Assembly (NCBI GenBank): GCA_001412355.1
Contig: LKUD01000090.1
Coordinates: 1-33,554, forward strand
DNA from: Methanoculleus sp. SDB
GTDB lineage: Archaea; Halobacteriota; Methanomicrobia; Methanomicrobiales; Methanomicrobiaceae
Length of the DNA: 33,554 nt
Direction: 5' to 3'
In this document: positions 24,171-32,379 of the stretch, one piece after another
Numbering within the stretch: the stretch's first letter is position 1
Layout: each line of letters opens with the position of its first letter
Notes under the pieces: generated by a model
What the model was told of the DNA's origin: nothing
Databases searched by the model: none
What the model saw: only the letters and a program-made list of their open reading frames with translations
Made by a program: the position numbers and the translations under genes

Positions 24171-24677
24171 ATGAATCTCGGTGTTACTATCATCAAAGGG
24201 CGCAGAAGTGTGCGCAATTATAAGGATACGCCCATCCCGGCGAATGTTATCCGTGATGCGATCGATTGTGCCCGGCAGGCCCCTACCGCAATGAATGTGC
24301 AGCCATGGCTGTTCGGAATCGTCACGGACAGGGAGACCCTCGGAAAACTCGCCGAACTTGCCGATCACGGCAAATTTATCGCTCAAGCACCGCCCTGTTT
24401 TGCTGTTTTTTCCGACACCTCCCATACCTATTACCTCGAAGACGGCTGCGCCGCGACCGACCAGCTGATCCTCGGCCTCTGGGCGCATGGGGTTGCCTCG
24501 TGCTGGGTGGCGGGAGAGAAGAAGGCTTACGCGGAACCGGTCCGCACCCTCCTCAATGTTCCCGAAGGATATTCGCTCATTTCCCTCATCCCTGCCGGCT
24601 ATCCTGCGGAAATTAAAATCGTCGAGAAGAAGGATGTCGCCGATATAACGTTTAACGAGCGCTGGGAGTCGAAATAA
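24171..24677 (+). CDS. Nitroreductase-family flavoprotein
   Basis: This 168-residue protein fits the nitroreductase/FMN reductase fold: KGRRSVRNYKDTPIPANVI (9-27) forms the FMN-binding loop, followed by ARQAPTAMNVQPWLFGIV. The second-half segment GLWAHGVASCWVAGEKK is the usual GIASCW-type motif. It acts on an unknown acceptor with reduced pyridine nucleotide or F420. No ribosome binding site is seen, and a T7 run beginning 15 bases after the stop ends the gene. No neighbour suggests a pathway. Confidence 0.87.
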   Translation: MNLGVTIIKGRRSVRNYKDTPIPANVIRDAIDCARQAPTAMNVQPWLFGIVTDRETLGKLAELADHGKFIAQAPPCFAVFSDTSHTYYLEDGCAATDQLILGLWAHGVASCWVAGEKKAYAEPVRTLLNVPEGYSLISLIPAGYPAEIKIVEKKDVADITFNERWESK

Positions 24678-24691
24678 ACCGGATATCTCCC

Positions 24692-24699
24692 CTTTTTTT
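24692..24699 (+). terminator. Poly-T terminator after the nitroreductase gene
   Basis: A run of seven to eight T residues 15 bases after the stop precedes the next gene's promoter and fits an archaeal T-tract terminator. Confidence 0.4.
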
Positions 24700-24750
24700 C
24701 CGGCATATTTGGTAACGTTTTTCGTGCGTCGCCGCAAACACCGTCGACAT

Positions 24751-26037
24751 ATGACGGGACCTTATCTCCAGGTGGCCCTTGATCTGCTCGAGCTTCCCCG
24801 GGCACTGCAGATTGCATACGAAGCGGTTCTGGGGGGCGCCGTGTGGATTGAGGCGGGGACACCGCCCATCAAGAGTGCCGGAATGGACGCGGTGCGTGCA
24901 CTGCGGGCGGCGTTTCCGGGGCACGAGATCATTGCCGACATGAAGGTGGCGGACACCGGTGCCCTTGAAGTGGAGATGGCGGCAAAAGCCGGAGCGAGCA
25001 TTGTCTGTGTCCTTGCCGAGTCCGATGACGCCGTCATTCATGAGGCGGTCAGGGCGGCCCGCCACTACGGCGTGCGTATCATGGCAGATCTCATTAACGT
25101 GGCGGATCCCGTCACCCGTTCGCAGCAACTCGAAGAGATGGGTGTGGATATCATCAACGCACACGTGGGTATCGACCAGCAGATGATCGGAAAGAGTTCC
25201 ATCGATCTCATTGCCCGCATTGCAGGGCGCATATCCGTCCCTGTCGCGGTAGCCGGAGGGCTTGATGCCGATACGGCGGCGCAGGCGGTGCGGCACGGCG
25301 CATCGGTAGTGATTGTCGGGAGCACCATCACGAAGTCAGGGGATGTGACCGCATCGGCTCGTGCTGTCCGCGAAGCGATCGACAATCCCGCCCTTGTTTC
25401 ACGAACCGCGGAGACGGTGGAGGAAGCGATACGCCGCCTGCTCACCGGCATTGCGACGCCGCGCGTATCGGATGCGATGCACCGCAAGGGGGCGATGCGC
25501 GGTATCATCTCGATCTGCGGGGATGTGCACATGGCGGGCCGTGCGGTCACCGTGCAGACGTTTGCCGGCGACTGGGCAAAACCGGTGGAGGCGATCGACC
25601 GTGCGGGCGACGGTGATGTGATTGTCGTCAATAATGATGCGGCGACGCACATCGCTCCCTGGGGAGAGCTTGCCACCCTCAGCTGCATGAACCGGGGAAT
25701 CGCGGGCGTTGTCATCGACGGTGCGGTACGGGACGTGGACGACATCAGGCGCCTCGGGTTTCCGGTCTTTGCTACGGCGACGGTGCCCAACGCGGGTGAG
25801 CCGAAAGGGCTCGGTGAGATCAACTGCGAGATTACCTGCTGCGGACAGGAGGTGAAGCCCGGCGACTGGATTGTCGGTGACGAAAACGGCGTGGTCGTCA
25901 TCCCCCGGGAACGGGCCTACGAGGTGGCCCGGCGGGCCGTGGAAGTCCAGAAGGCGGAAGACCGGATTCGCGAGGAGATTCGCCGTGGCTCGACACTCTC
26001 GTCGGTGATGGAACTCCTGAAATGGGAAAAGAAGTGA
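24751..26037 (+). CDS. Hexulose-6-phosphate synthase fused to RraA-like domain
   Basis: The first domain (about 1-210) is a 3-hexulose-6-phosphate synthase of the OMP-decarboxylase fold: LQVALDLLELPRAL, then the D63-x-K65-x-x-D68 metal/phosphate motif (ADMKVADTG) and NAHVGIDQQ. In methanogens lacking the oxidative pentose phosphate pathway it runs in reverse to make ribulose-5-phosphate. The second domain (about 225-420) is RraA/HMG-aldolase-like, with GDVIVVNND and VIDGAVRDVDDIRRLGFPV. This fusion is annotated elsewhere as a bifunctional synthase/RNase regulator, but the second activity is probably an aldolase or decarboxylase. The 428-residue start at 24751 is chosen for the clean N-terminus; the longer frame begins at a TTG. 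No ribosome binding site is seen. Confidence 0.9.
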   Translation: MTGPYLQVALDLLELPRALQIAYEAVLGGAVWIEAGTPPIKSAGMDAVRALRAAFPGHEIIADMKVADTGALEVEMAAKAGASIVCVLAESDDAVIHEAVRAARHYGVRIMADLINVADPVTRSQQLEEMGVDIINAHVGIDQQMIGKSSIDLIARIAGRISVPVAVAGGLDADTAAQAVRHGASVVIVGSTITKSGDVTASARAVREAIDNPALVSRTAETVEEAIRRLLTGIATPRVSDAMHRKGAMRGIISICGDVHMAGRAVTVQTFAGDWAKPVEAIDRAGDGDVIVVNNDAATHIAPWGELATLSCMNRGIAGVVIDGAVRDVDDIRRLGFPVFATATVPNAGEPKGLGEINCEITCCGQEVKPGDWIVGDENGVVVIPRERAYEVARRAVEVQKAEDRIREEIRRGSTLSSVMELLKWEKK

Positions 26038-26075
26038 GGGGTTCCCGCCACCGCGGTCCCCTCATGCGTTTTTTT
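26038..26075 (+). terminator. GC stem and T7 run after the HPS-RraA gene
   Basis: GGGG (26038-26041) can pair with CCCC (26058-26061) across a GC-rich loop, and seven T residues follow (26069-26075). It lies in the convergent gap before the ACT gene. Confidence 0.4.
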
Positions 26076-26509
26076 CAGGTAAAGAGCGACGATTCCAGGA
26101 GTTCGCCGCCCGCCTCGCGGACTCTCCTGATCGCATCGTCCACATGGTCGACCCGGAGAATCAGCACTGCCGCTTCCTTCCCGCTGTAGGCATAGGCGTA
26201 TTCTATATTGACCTCCGCCTCGCCGAGAATCCTGGCAATCTCAAAGAGTCCGCCGGGTTCATCACGCATTTTTACCGCGATGACATCCGTAAACGAGACC
26301 ATGAACCCGAGTTCGGTTAGTTTTTTGTACGCCACCTCGGGTTTGTCCACAAGTGCCCTGACGACACCGAAGCCCTTTGCCTCGGCGATGGAGAATGCGA
26401 AAATGTTGATCTTCTCTTCCTGCAGTGCCCGGGCAATGGCCGCAAGCCGCCCGGGCCGGTTCTCCGAGAAGACGGAGATCTGTTTGATGGTGAAATGTTC
26501 CGTGTCCAT
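26075..26509 (-). CDS. Tandem ACT-domain protein
   Basis: This 144-residue protein is built of two ACT-like halves: KQISVFSENRPGRLAAIARAL (9-29), then SFTDVIAVKMRDEPGGLFEIARIL (split from about residue 72), each with the N-x-PG or E-PG ligand loop. ACT pairs commonly bind amino acids. The gene follows the CoA-ligase gene directly (stop TAG, then ATG). It probably senses an aromatic amino acid or derivative and regulates the ligases or a linked oxidoreductase (inferred). Confidence 0.87.
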   Translation of the reverse strand: MDTEHFTIKQISVFSENRPGRLAAIARALQEEKINIFAFSIAEAKGFGVVRALVDKPEVAYKKLTELGFMVSFTDVIAVKMRDEPGGLFEIARILGEAEVNIEYAYAYSGKEAAVLILRVDHVDDAIRRVREAGGELLESSLFT

Positions 26510-27811
26510 CTACATCACCCTCTTGTCCACGACCCTTTTTGCTTTTCCCTCAAACCGCGGCAGAGAGCCGGGTTCGGCGAGTTCCACCCCGACACCCACG
26601 TTGAGTGCGTTTTTGAGCGTGTGCGCAACTTTCTGCCGGACCGCCATGAGGTCGGTGATCTTATCGGAGAATGCCTCGGGTCTCAGCTCCACCTGGACAA
26701 GCATCACGTCGAGCGCCTCCTTCCGGTCCACGATGATCTGGAAATGCCCCGAAAGTTCGGCGATGCCGAGCAGTGCATGCTCCACCTGCGAGGGGAAGAC
26801 GTTGATGCCGCGGATAATCAGCATATCGTCCACACGGCCCGAGAGCCGTTCGATCCGCGGGTGTGTCCGTCCGCAGGGGCAGGCCCCGGGGATCAGCGAC
26901 GTGATGTCCCCGGTCCGGTACCGGATGATCGGGAGCGCCTCCTTCTGGAGGATGGTAACCACCATCTCACCCCGTGTTCCCGGCGGGAGCGGTTCGCCCG
27001 TGTCCGGGTCAACGATCTCGACGAGTGCAAGGTCGCTCCAGATGTGAATGCCGTTCTGCTCCTCGCATTCGGTGAACATCGGGCCGGAAAGTTCGCTCGT
27101 ACCGTAGATGTTGTAGGCCCTGATGCCCATCTGCTCCTCTATCCTGATGCGCATCTGTTCGGACCACGGCTCCGCACCGAGGATCGCAGCTCTCAGAATG
27201 GTGTCGTCTTTAATCGAGATGCCCATTCTTTCGGCGACCTCACCGATATGGATGAGGTATGACGGAGTGCACGCAATCGCGGTGACGTGGAGATCCTGCA
27301 TCAGCTCAAGCTGCCTCTCGGTGTTGCCCACCGATGTGGGCACGACCGTCGCCCCGATCCTCTCGGCACCGTAATGAAGGCCCAGGCCCCCCGTGAAGAG
27401 GCCGTACCCGTAGGAAACCTGCACGACGTCGCCGCGGCCGATTCCGCATGCGGTCAGCGCCCGGGCAAGCGATGTCGTCCAGATGTCGACGTCCTTCTGG
27501 GTGTACCCGACCACCGTCGGCTTGCCGGTTGTCCCCGATGAAACATGGTACCGGACAAGCTCGTCCCGGGAGACCGTGAAGAGCTTGTCGGGATAGTTAT
27601 CCCGCAGATCGCTCTTGACCATGAACGGCAGTTTTTTCGCGTCTTCGAGTGTCTGGATGTCGTCGGGGTGCACGCCGTGTTCGTCCATACGGCTCCGGTA
27701 AAAGTTCGAAAAGCTGTAGAGGCGGTATACGAGGGTCTTTAAAAGCTTGAACTGGAGGTTTTTCAGTTCCTCTTCCGGCATCATCTCGATCCGCGGCTCC
27801 CATGCAATCAC
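26510..27811 (-). CDS. Phenylacetate-CoA ligase family, second copy
   Basis: This 433-residue adenylate-forming enzyme makes an aryl-acetyl-CoA with ATP. The AMP motif SSGTTGKPTVVGYT starts at residue 91. YGLFTGGLGLHYGAERIG, YNIYGTSELSGP and ACPCGRTHPRIERLSGRVDDM with the C-terminal hinge are typical of PaaK. In methanogens such ligases probably activate phenylacetate or indoleacetate for aromatic amino acid synthesis through reverse indolepyruvate oxidoreductase. The GTG start overlaps the stop of the upstream paralogue (GTGA), with a G-rich ribosome binding site. I cannot tell the two substrates apart. Confidence 0.9.
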   Translation of the reverse strand: MIAWEPRIEMMPEEELKNLQFKLLKTLVYRLYSFSNFYRSRMDEHGVHPDDIQTLEDAKKLPFMVKSDLRDNYPDKLFTVSRDELVRYHVSSGTTGKPTVVGYTQKDVDIWTTSLARALTACGIGRGDVVQVSYGYGLFTGGLGLHYGAERIGATVVPTSVGNTERQLELMQDLHVTAIACTPSYLIHIGEVAERMGISIKDDTILRAAILGAEPWSEQMRIRIEEQMGIRAYNIYGTSELSGPMFTECEEQNGIHIWSDLALVEIVDPDTGEPLPPGTRGEMVVTILQKEALPIIRYRTGDITSLIPGACPCGRTHPRIERLSGRVDDMLIIRGINVFPSQVEHALLGIAELSGHFQIIVDRKEALDVMLVQVELRPEAFSDKITDLMAVRQKVAHTLKNALNVGVGVELAEPGSLPRFEGKAKRVVDKRVM

Positions 27812-29100
27812 CAGATATCCCCCCTGCGGTCGATGACCCTTTTCGCCTTTCCTTCGAATCGCGGCAGGCTGCCCGGTTCTACGAGGGTGACATGTGTCCT
27901 GAGGTTCAGGGTGTCACGCAGCACCCCCGCCACCCGTTTCTGCACATGGGCGAGGTCGCCGAGCTCTCCGCTGAAATAATCACGGTTGACTTCCACTTCG
28001 ATTGTCATTTCATCCAGATGGTTGATCCTGTCGATATATACCATAAATTGTTCCCCCACTTCGGGGAGCGACAGCAGGATGTGTTCGATCTGCGATGGGA
28101 ACACGTTAATCCCGCGAATAACCAGCATATCGTCGCTCCGCCCCATGATCCGTGCAATCTTCGGTCCCCGGCCGCACGGGCACTCGTCGTCGAGGATCAT
28201 CGTAATATCACCGGTGCGGTACCTGATAAGCGGCATCGCCTCCTTGACGAGCGGAGTCACGACGAGTTCGCCCCGCTCGCCCGGCCCGAGTTGTTCGCCG
28301 GTTTCCGGATTGATGATCTCGATGAGGAAGGAGTCGTGCCAGAAGTGCAGGCCCTTTTTCTCCTCGCACTCGAAGGCGGCGCCGGGGCCGTACATCCCGC
28401 TCATCCCGTAGGAATCATATGCGGTGATGCCGAGCCGCTCCTCGAGTTCCCGCCGCATATTCTCCGACCACGGTTCGGCACCGAACGTGCCCACCCTGAG
28501 CGTTTCGAGCCCCGCCCCCATCTCTTCCGCAACCTCGGCAAGCCGCATGCCGTAACTCGGGGTGGCGTTGACCGCAGTAACGCCGAAGTCCTCGATCATC
28601 TCGATCTGTCGCCGCGTGTTGCCGGTTGCGCTCGGGATCACGGTCATCCCGATCTTCTCCGCGCCGGCGTGGAATCCGAGCCCTCCGGTAAACAGGCCGT
28701 ACCCGAGGGCGTTCTGGAAGACGTCGCCCGGGCCGAGTCCGACCATGGTCAGGTCGCGGGCCATGAGTTCGGCCCAGTTTTCAAGATCCGCCCTCGTATA
28801 TCCGACCACCGTTGGCTTGCCCGTTGTTCCCGAGGTGGTGTGAATCCGCACGACCTCCCTGAGCGGCACTGCGAGAGAGCCGAACGGGTAGCCTTCACGG
28901 AGGTCTTTCTTACCGGTAAATGGCAGTTTCACGAGGTCGTCGAGCGATCGGATCGCATCCGCACGAACGCCTGCTTCTCGAAGCAGCGATTGATAAAATG
29001 GCACCTTCTCTGCCTGCCGGATCGTCCATGTGAGCCGTTTGAGCTGCAGTTGACGAAGATCCCGCCCGGAGATGGTCTCCATTGCTTTATTCCAGAACAT
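27808..29100 (-). CDS. Phenylacetate-CoA ligase family, first copy
   Basis: This 430-residue paralogue has the same architecture as the gene that follows. TSGTTGKPTVVGYT begins at residue 89, with YGLFTGGLGFHAGAEKIG, YDSYGMSGMYGPG and ECPCGRGPKIARIMGRSDDM. The two differ in several positions around the binding pocket, e.g. SGMYGPGAAFECEEKKG against SELSGPMFTECEEQNG, so they may take different aryl acetates or form a mixed pair. It is the first gene of the operon; a 19-bp palindrome lies 13-31 bases upstream of its ATG. Confidence 0.9.
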   Translation of the reverse strand: MFWNKAMETISGRDLRQLQLKRLTWTIRQAEKVPFYQSLLREAGVRADAIRSLDDLVKLPFTGKKDLREGYPFGSLAVPLREVVRIHTTSGTTGKPTVVGYTRADLENWAELMARDLTMVGLGPGDVFQNALGYGLFTGGLGFHAGAEKIGMTVIPSATGNTRRQIEMIEDFGVTAVNATPSYGMRLAEVAEEMGAGLETLRVGTFGAEPWSENMRRELEERLGITAYDSYGMSGMYGPGAAFECEEKKGLHFWHDSFLIEIINPETGEQLGPGERGELVVTPLVKEAMPLIRYRTGDITMILDDECPCGRGPKIARIMGRSDDMLVIRGINVFPSQIEHILLSLPEVGEQFMVYIDRINHLDEMTIEVEVNRDYFSGELGDLAHVQKRVAGVLRDTLNLRTHVTLVEPGSLPRFEGKAKRVIDRRGDIW

Positions 29101-29112
29101 CCTGTTCTATGG

Positions 29113-29131
29113 TATGCTATGTCATAGCATA
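29113..29131. promoter_or_regulatory. Perfect 19-bp palindrome before the CoA-ligase operon
   Basis: TATGCTATG and CATAGCATA flank one T, giving a perfect 19-bp dyad. A TATA-like ATAATTATT (29140-29132, minus strand) adjoins it on the upstream side. The predicted start, about 25 nt on, lies near 29110, at the edge of the dyad. This is a classic operator position for the CoA-ligase operon and could also affect carbamate kinase, 51 bases away on the plus strand. Confidence 0.65.
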
Positions 29132-29181
29132 ATAATTATGTCCGGAAAGCCTTTTTCCCGTCGGGGAGCGACGTTTTGTTC

Positions 29182-30126
29182 ATGAAAGCGGTCATTGCGC
29201 TCGGTGGGAACGCGATTCTCCTCCGGGGAGAACGCGGGACGGCGGAGGAGCAGTTTGCGCACGTCAGAACTGCCGTCCGTGAGATCGTATGGCTGATTGC
29301 CCGGGGCGATTCGGTGCTCATCACCCACGGCAACGGCCCGCAGGTCGGGGACATCCTGCTGAAGAATGAGTGCGCCCGCGATACCCTTCCGATCATGCCT
29401 CTCGATATCTGCGGGGCGGAGAGCCAGGGGATGATCGGGTACATGATTCAGCAGAGTCTGGAAAACGCCCTCGCAGAGGCCGGCATCCGCCGCCCGGTGA
29501 TCTCCGTTGTGACGCAGACGGTAGTCGATCCCGCCGATCCTGCGTTTGCGGATCCGAAAAAGCCCATCGGTCCGTTTTATACGGAAGGTGAGGCGGCACT
29601 GTTTTCCCGTGATCGCGGCTGGATGATGGCGCCGGCGGATGCTGCTAAAACGGCGTTCCGGCGGGTTGTTCCCTCTCCCGAACCGCTGGATATCGTCGAG
29701 CACCCCTCCATCCGCACGCTGGTGAACGAGGGATTCGTTGTCGTCGCAGGAGGCGGAGGGGGGATTCCCGTCCGGCGTGAGAGAGAAGGGGCGCTTCGCG
29801 GCGTGGAGGCGGTGGTGGACAAGGATCTGGCGGCCGAACGCCTTGCCACCGGGATCGGTGCGGAAATGCTGCTGGTTCTTACCGACGTCCCATCGGCGTT
29901 CCTCCGGTACGGCACACCGGACCAGGAACCTCTCGGCCGGGTGGGGGCGGACGAACTCGAAACGCTGCTCCACGCCGGGCACTTCCCGGAAGGAAGCATG
30001 GGCCCCAAGGTGCGTGCCTGTATCCGGTTCGTACGCGAGGGCGGTGAGGCTGCCGTGATCACCTCGCTTGACCGGGTCCGTGATGCGCTCGCCGGCACGG
30101 CCGGCACCCGGGTGGTGCCGTCGTAG
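29182..30126 (+). CDS. arcC: Carbamate kinase
   Basis: ArcC interconverts carbamoyl phosphate + ADP and carbamate + ATP; it can make ATP from arginine or citrulline breakdown or supply carbamoyl phosphate. The protein (314 residues from the ATG at 29182) shows the family N-terminus AVIALGGNAIL, then LITHGNGPQVGDILL, PLDICGAESQGMIGYMIQQ, VVAGGGGGIPV and LLVLTDVPSAF. A TTG two codons earlier (29176) is better placed to the GGGGAG site, so either start is possible. Together with the amidinohydrolase-like fragment at the window end it hints at an arginine-deiminase-type route, though two genes intervene. Confidence 0.93.
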   Translation: MKAVIALGGNAILLRGERGTAEEQFAHVRTAVREIVWLIARGDSVLITHGNGPQVGDILLKNECARDTLPIMPLDICGAESQGMIGYMIQQSLENALAEAGIRRPVISVVTQTVVDPADPAFADPKKPIGPFYTEGEAALFSRDRGWMMAPADAAKTAFRRVVPSPEPLDIVEHPSIRTLVNEGFVVVAGGGGGIPVRREREGALRGVEAVVDKDLAAERLATGIGAEMLLVLTDVPSAFLRYGTPDQEPLGRVGADELETLLHAGHFPEGSMGPKVRACIRFVREGGEAAVITSLDRVRDALAGTAGTRVVPS

Positions 30127-30152
30127 TGTCTCCCGCGCCCTATCGCTGGTAT

Positions 30153-30166
30153 AATTACCAATTACC
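30153..30166. repeat. Tandem 7-mer AATTACC
   Basis: AATTACC is repeated back to back at 30153-30159 and 30160-30166, upstream of the histidine kinase start, with a preceding GGTAT that partly mirrors it. It may be a weak regulator site or chance. Confidence 0.25.
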
Positions 30167-30191
30167 TCCATATTTTTTTATGAGCTGAACG

Positions 30192-32372
30192 ATGCACATC
30201 CTGATGGTGGATCCCGATGAACCTCTCGTTCGCCTGGCCGCCCGTTTTTTTTCCCAGGTGGAGGGAGTCTCCGTCGAGACCGCCGCCACGGCAGAAGGGG
30301 CTCTCGCCCTGTTTACAGGCGCCTCTCCGGATGTCGTAATTACAGAACTCCGCCTTCCGGATGATGACGGTATCGCACTTAAGGAAGCGATCCGGAGCCG
30401 TGGATATTCTGTTCCCGTGGTTCTCTATACCCAGCACTCCACTCCCGATGAGATAATCCGTGCCCTCAATGCCGGCATCGACCGGTTCCTTTCCAAGAGC
30501 CGGGATCCGGTTGTCCAGTTTCCCGTTCTCCTCCGGATGATCACCGGTCTCGTCAGCGGGCGGCAGGACGAGGAGACGCTCCGGACATCGCAGGAAGAAT
30601 TATTGTCCCGTGATCTGATGAACGGGTTTCCGGTGCCTGTTCTGGAGCTCGACGAGGAGGGGATCATCAGGTTCGTCAATAACCGGGCGGTTGAGGTGTT
30701 CGGGTATGGTCAGCCGGAGTACAGGGGCATGCCGGTGTGGAGGCTGCTATCCCGGGACGAGAAAGGCAGGGTTGCCGAGCATGTCTGGTGGACGCTCCGC
30801 GGCTCTCTCCCGGTTGATGAGGAGTATCAGGCCGTCCGGCACGATGGGAGCACCTTCTGGGGGCTCTTTTCGCTCTTTCCCGTGGAATCCGGAGGTCTCC
30901 CCGGACTCAGGCTGCTGGTGACGGATATTTCCCGGAGAAAAGAGATGGAGCGGAAGTACTGCGAAAACGAGGAACGCCTGAATCTGGCTATCGAAAGCGC
31001 AAGCCTCTCCATATGGGACTGGAATCTTGAAACGGGAATCATGAAGAGTACGGGACATTCGGGAGAGGCTGCATCCGCTCCCTTCGAACAGCTGCAGGGG
31101 CACGTGAATACCATCGAGTCTCTCATCAATCCGGAGGATCTTCCCGGCCTGATGAAGCGGGTCCAGCGCCATTTTGTGGAAAAAACTCCCTCCTTTGAGA
31201 CCCGTTTCCGTGTGCGGGGCGATGATGGCGATTGGCGGTGGATCCAGATGCGGGGGCGCGTGATCGCCCGCGACCATCGCGGTCTCCCCCGGAAAATGAC
31301 GGGAATTTATCAGGATGTCACGGAAGAGGCGAACCGTGAACGCCTGATCCGGGAGCGGGAGGCGCAGTTCAGGACGCTCTTTTATAATATGAACTGTGGC
31401 GGTGCAATCTTCCGTGCCGTGGACGGAGGGCGCGATTTCGTGGTCATGGATATCAATTACGCCGGAGAGGTGATTGAAGGGGAGAAGAAGCATTCGCTTG
31501 CGGGGAAGGGCATATCAGAACTCTACCGGGGCGAGGAGTACCTGATTCTTTCCGATGCGATGCGTCAGGTCTGGCAGACCGGAAAACCGCGCTCCGTGGA
31601 TCGGCTCGCCTTTACGCACGGGAAGGAGCCCCGGTGGCGGGAATACTACTTTTACTCTCTCCCGACCGGTGAGATGATCGCCATTTACAACGACATCACG
31701 GAACGCATTGAACGGCAGAAAGAGATCCTTTCTTCCCTGAAGGTCAAGGAAACGCTGATCAAGGAGATTCACCACCGCGTGAAGAACAACCTGCAGGTGA
31801 TTGCGAGCATCCTCAAGCTCCAGGCGCTCAGAACGGAGGACCCCGAGGCGGCAAACGTGCTCCGCGACTGCAGGAACCGTGTCTTTTCCATCGCTATGAT
31901 TCATGAGGAGCTCTACCGCTCGGAACACCTCGCAAGCATCCATGTCGCCGGGTACATCAGGCACCTGGGCGAGCACCTGATCTACGAGTTTCTTGCGGTA
32001 TCACCCCCTGTTACCCTGACGGTTGACTGTGATGAGAGTATTAGTCTCGATATCGATACGGGGATTCCCTGCGGGCTGATTATCGATGAACTCCTGACGA
32101 ATGCCCTGAAATATGCCTTCAGGCCGGGAGATCACGGGAGTATCAGGATCGTATTCGTCCGCTATGACGGGGGGTACGAACTGCATGTCAGCGACAACGG
32201 GGTGGGTTTTCCCGCAGATCTCGATTTCAGGGCAACGGAAACGCTCGGGATGCAGCTGGTGACGAATCTCGTCGAGCAGTTGTCGGGCACGATTGAGATT
32301 GTCAGGGGGCACGGCACCGAGTTTGTCATCCGGTTCCCCGCCCCGGGCAGGAAGAATAACTATTATCGGTGA
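30192..32372 (+). CDS. Hybrid histidine kinase: receiver, PAS domains, HisKA_2 and ATPase
   Basis: This 726-residue cytoplasmic sensor kinase has no transmembrane helix. Its order is an N-terminal receiver (1-120), about three PAS/PAC domains (roughly 140-250, 260-375 and 390-500), a HisKA_2 dimerisation segment with H528 in EIHHRVKNNLQVIAS, and an ATPase (IIDELLTNALKYAF and VSDNGVGFP). The receiver has acidic D7/D9/E10, T in LYTQHS and K in FLSKSR, but its phosphoacceptor position reads E52 in VVITELRLPDDDG rather than Asp. It may thus be locked or unable to be phosphorylated normally. It is 7 nt upstream of a response regulator, probably its partner. The signal is unknown; PAS domains could sense redox or ligand. 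Confidence 0.88.
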   Translation: MHILMVDPDEPLVRLAARFFSQVEGVSVETAATAEGALALFTGASPDVVITELRLPDDDGIALKEAIRSRGYSVPVVLYTQHSTPDEIIRALNAGIDRFLSKSRDPVVQFPVLLRMITGLVSGRQDEETLRTSQEELLSRDLMNGFPVPVLELDEEGIIRFVNNRAVEVFGYGQPEYRGMPVWRLLSRDEKGRVAEHVWWTLRGSLPVDEEYQAVRHDGSTFWGLFSLFPVESGGLPGLRLLVTDISRRKEMERKYCENEERLNLAIESASLSIWDWNLETGIMKSTGHSGEAASAPFEQLQGHVNTIESLINPEDLPGLMKRVQRHFVEKTPSFETRFRVRGDDGDWRWIQMRGRVIARDHRGLPRKMTGIYQDVTEEANRERLIREREAQFRTLFYNMNCGGAIFRAVDGGRDFVVMDINYAGEVIEGEKKHSLAGKGISELYRGEEYLILSDAMRQVWQTGKPRSVDRLAFTHGKEPRWREYYFYSLPTGEMIAIYNDITERIERQKEILSSLKVKETLIKEIHHRVKNNLQVIASILKLQALRTEDPEAANVLRDCRNRVFSIAMIHEELYRSEHLASIHVAGYIRHLGEHLIYEFLAVSPPVTLTVDCDESISLDIDTGIPCGLIIDELLTNALKYAFRPGDHGSIRIVFVRYDGGYELHVSDNGVGFPADLDFRATETLGMQLVTNLVEQLSGTIEIVRGHGTEFVIRFPAPGRKNNYYR

Positions 32373-32379
32373 CGAAGAC

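Noticed and set aside
27802-29127. 441-residue open frame antisense to the first CoA ligase
   Set aside because: The opposite strand encodes a full, motif-complete CoA ligase. The antisense translation is rich in His, Pro and Arg, as expected of a shadow.
29122-30171. 349-residue open frame antisense to carbamate kinase
   Set aside because: Carbamate kinase is complete on the other strand; the antisense product has no recognisable fold or start signals.
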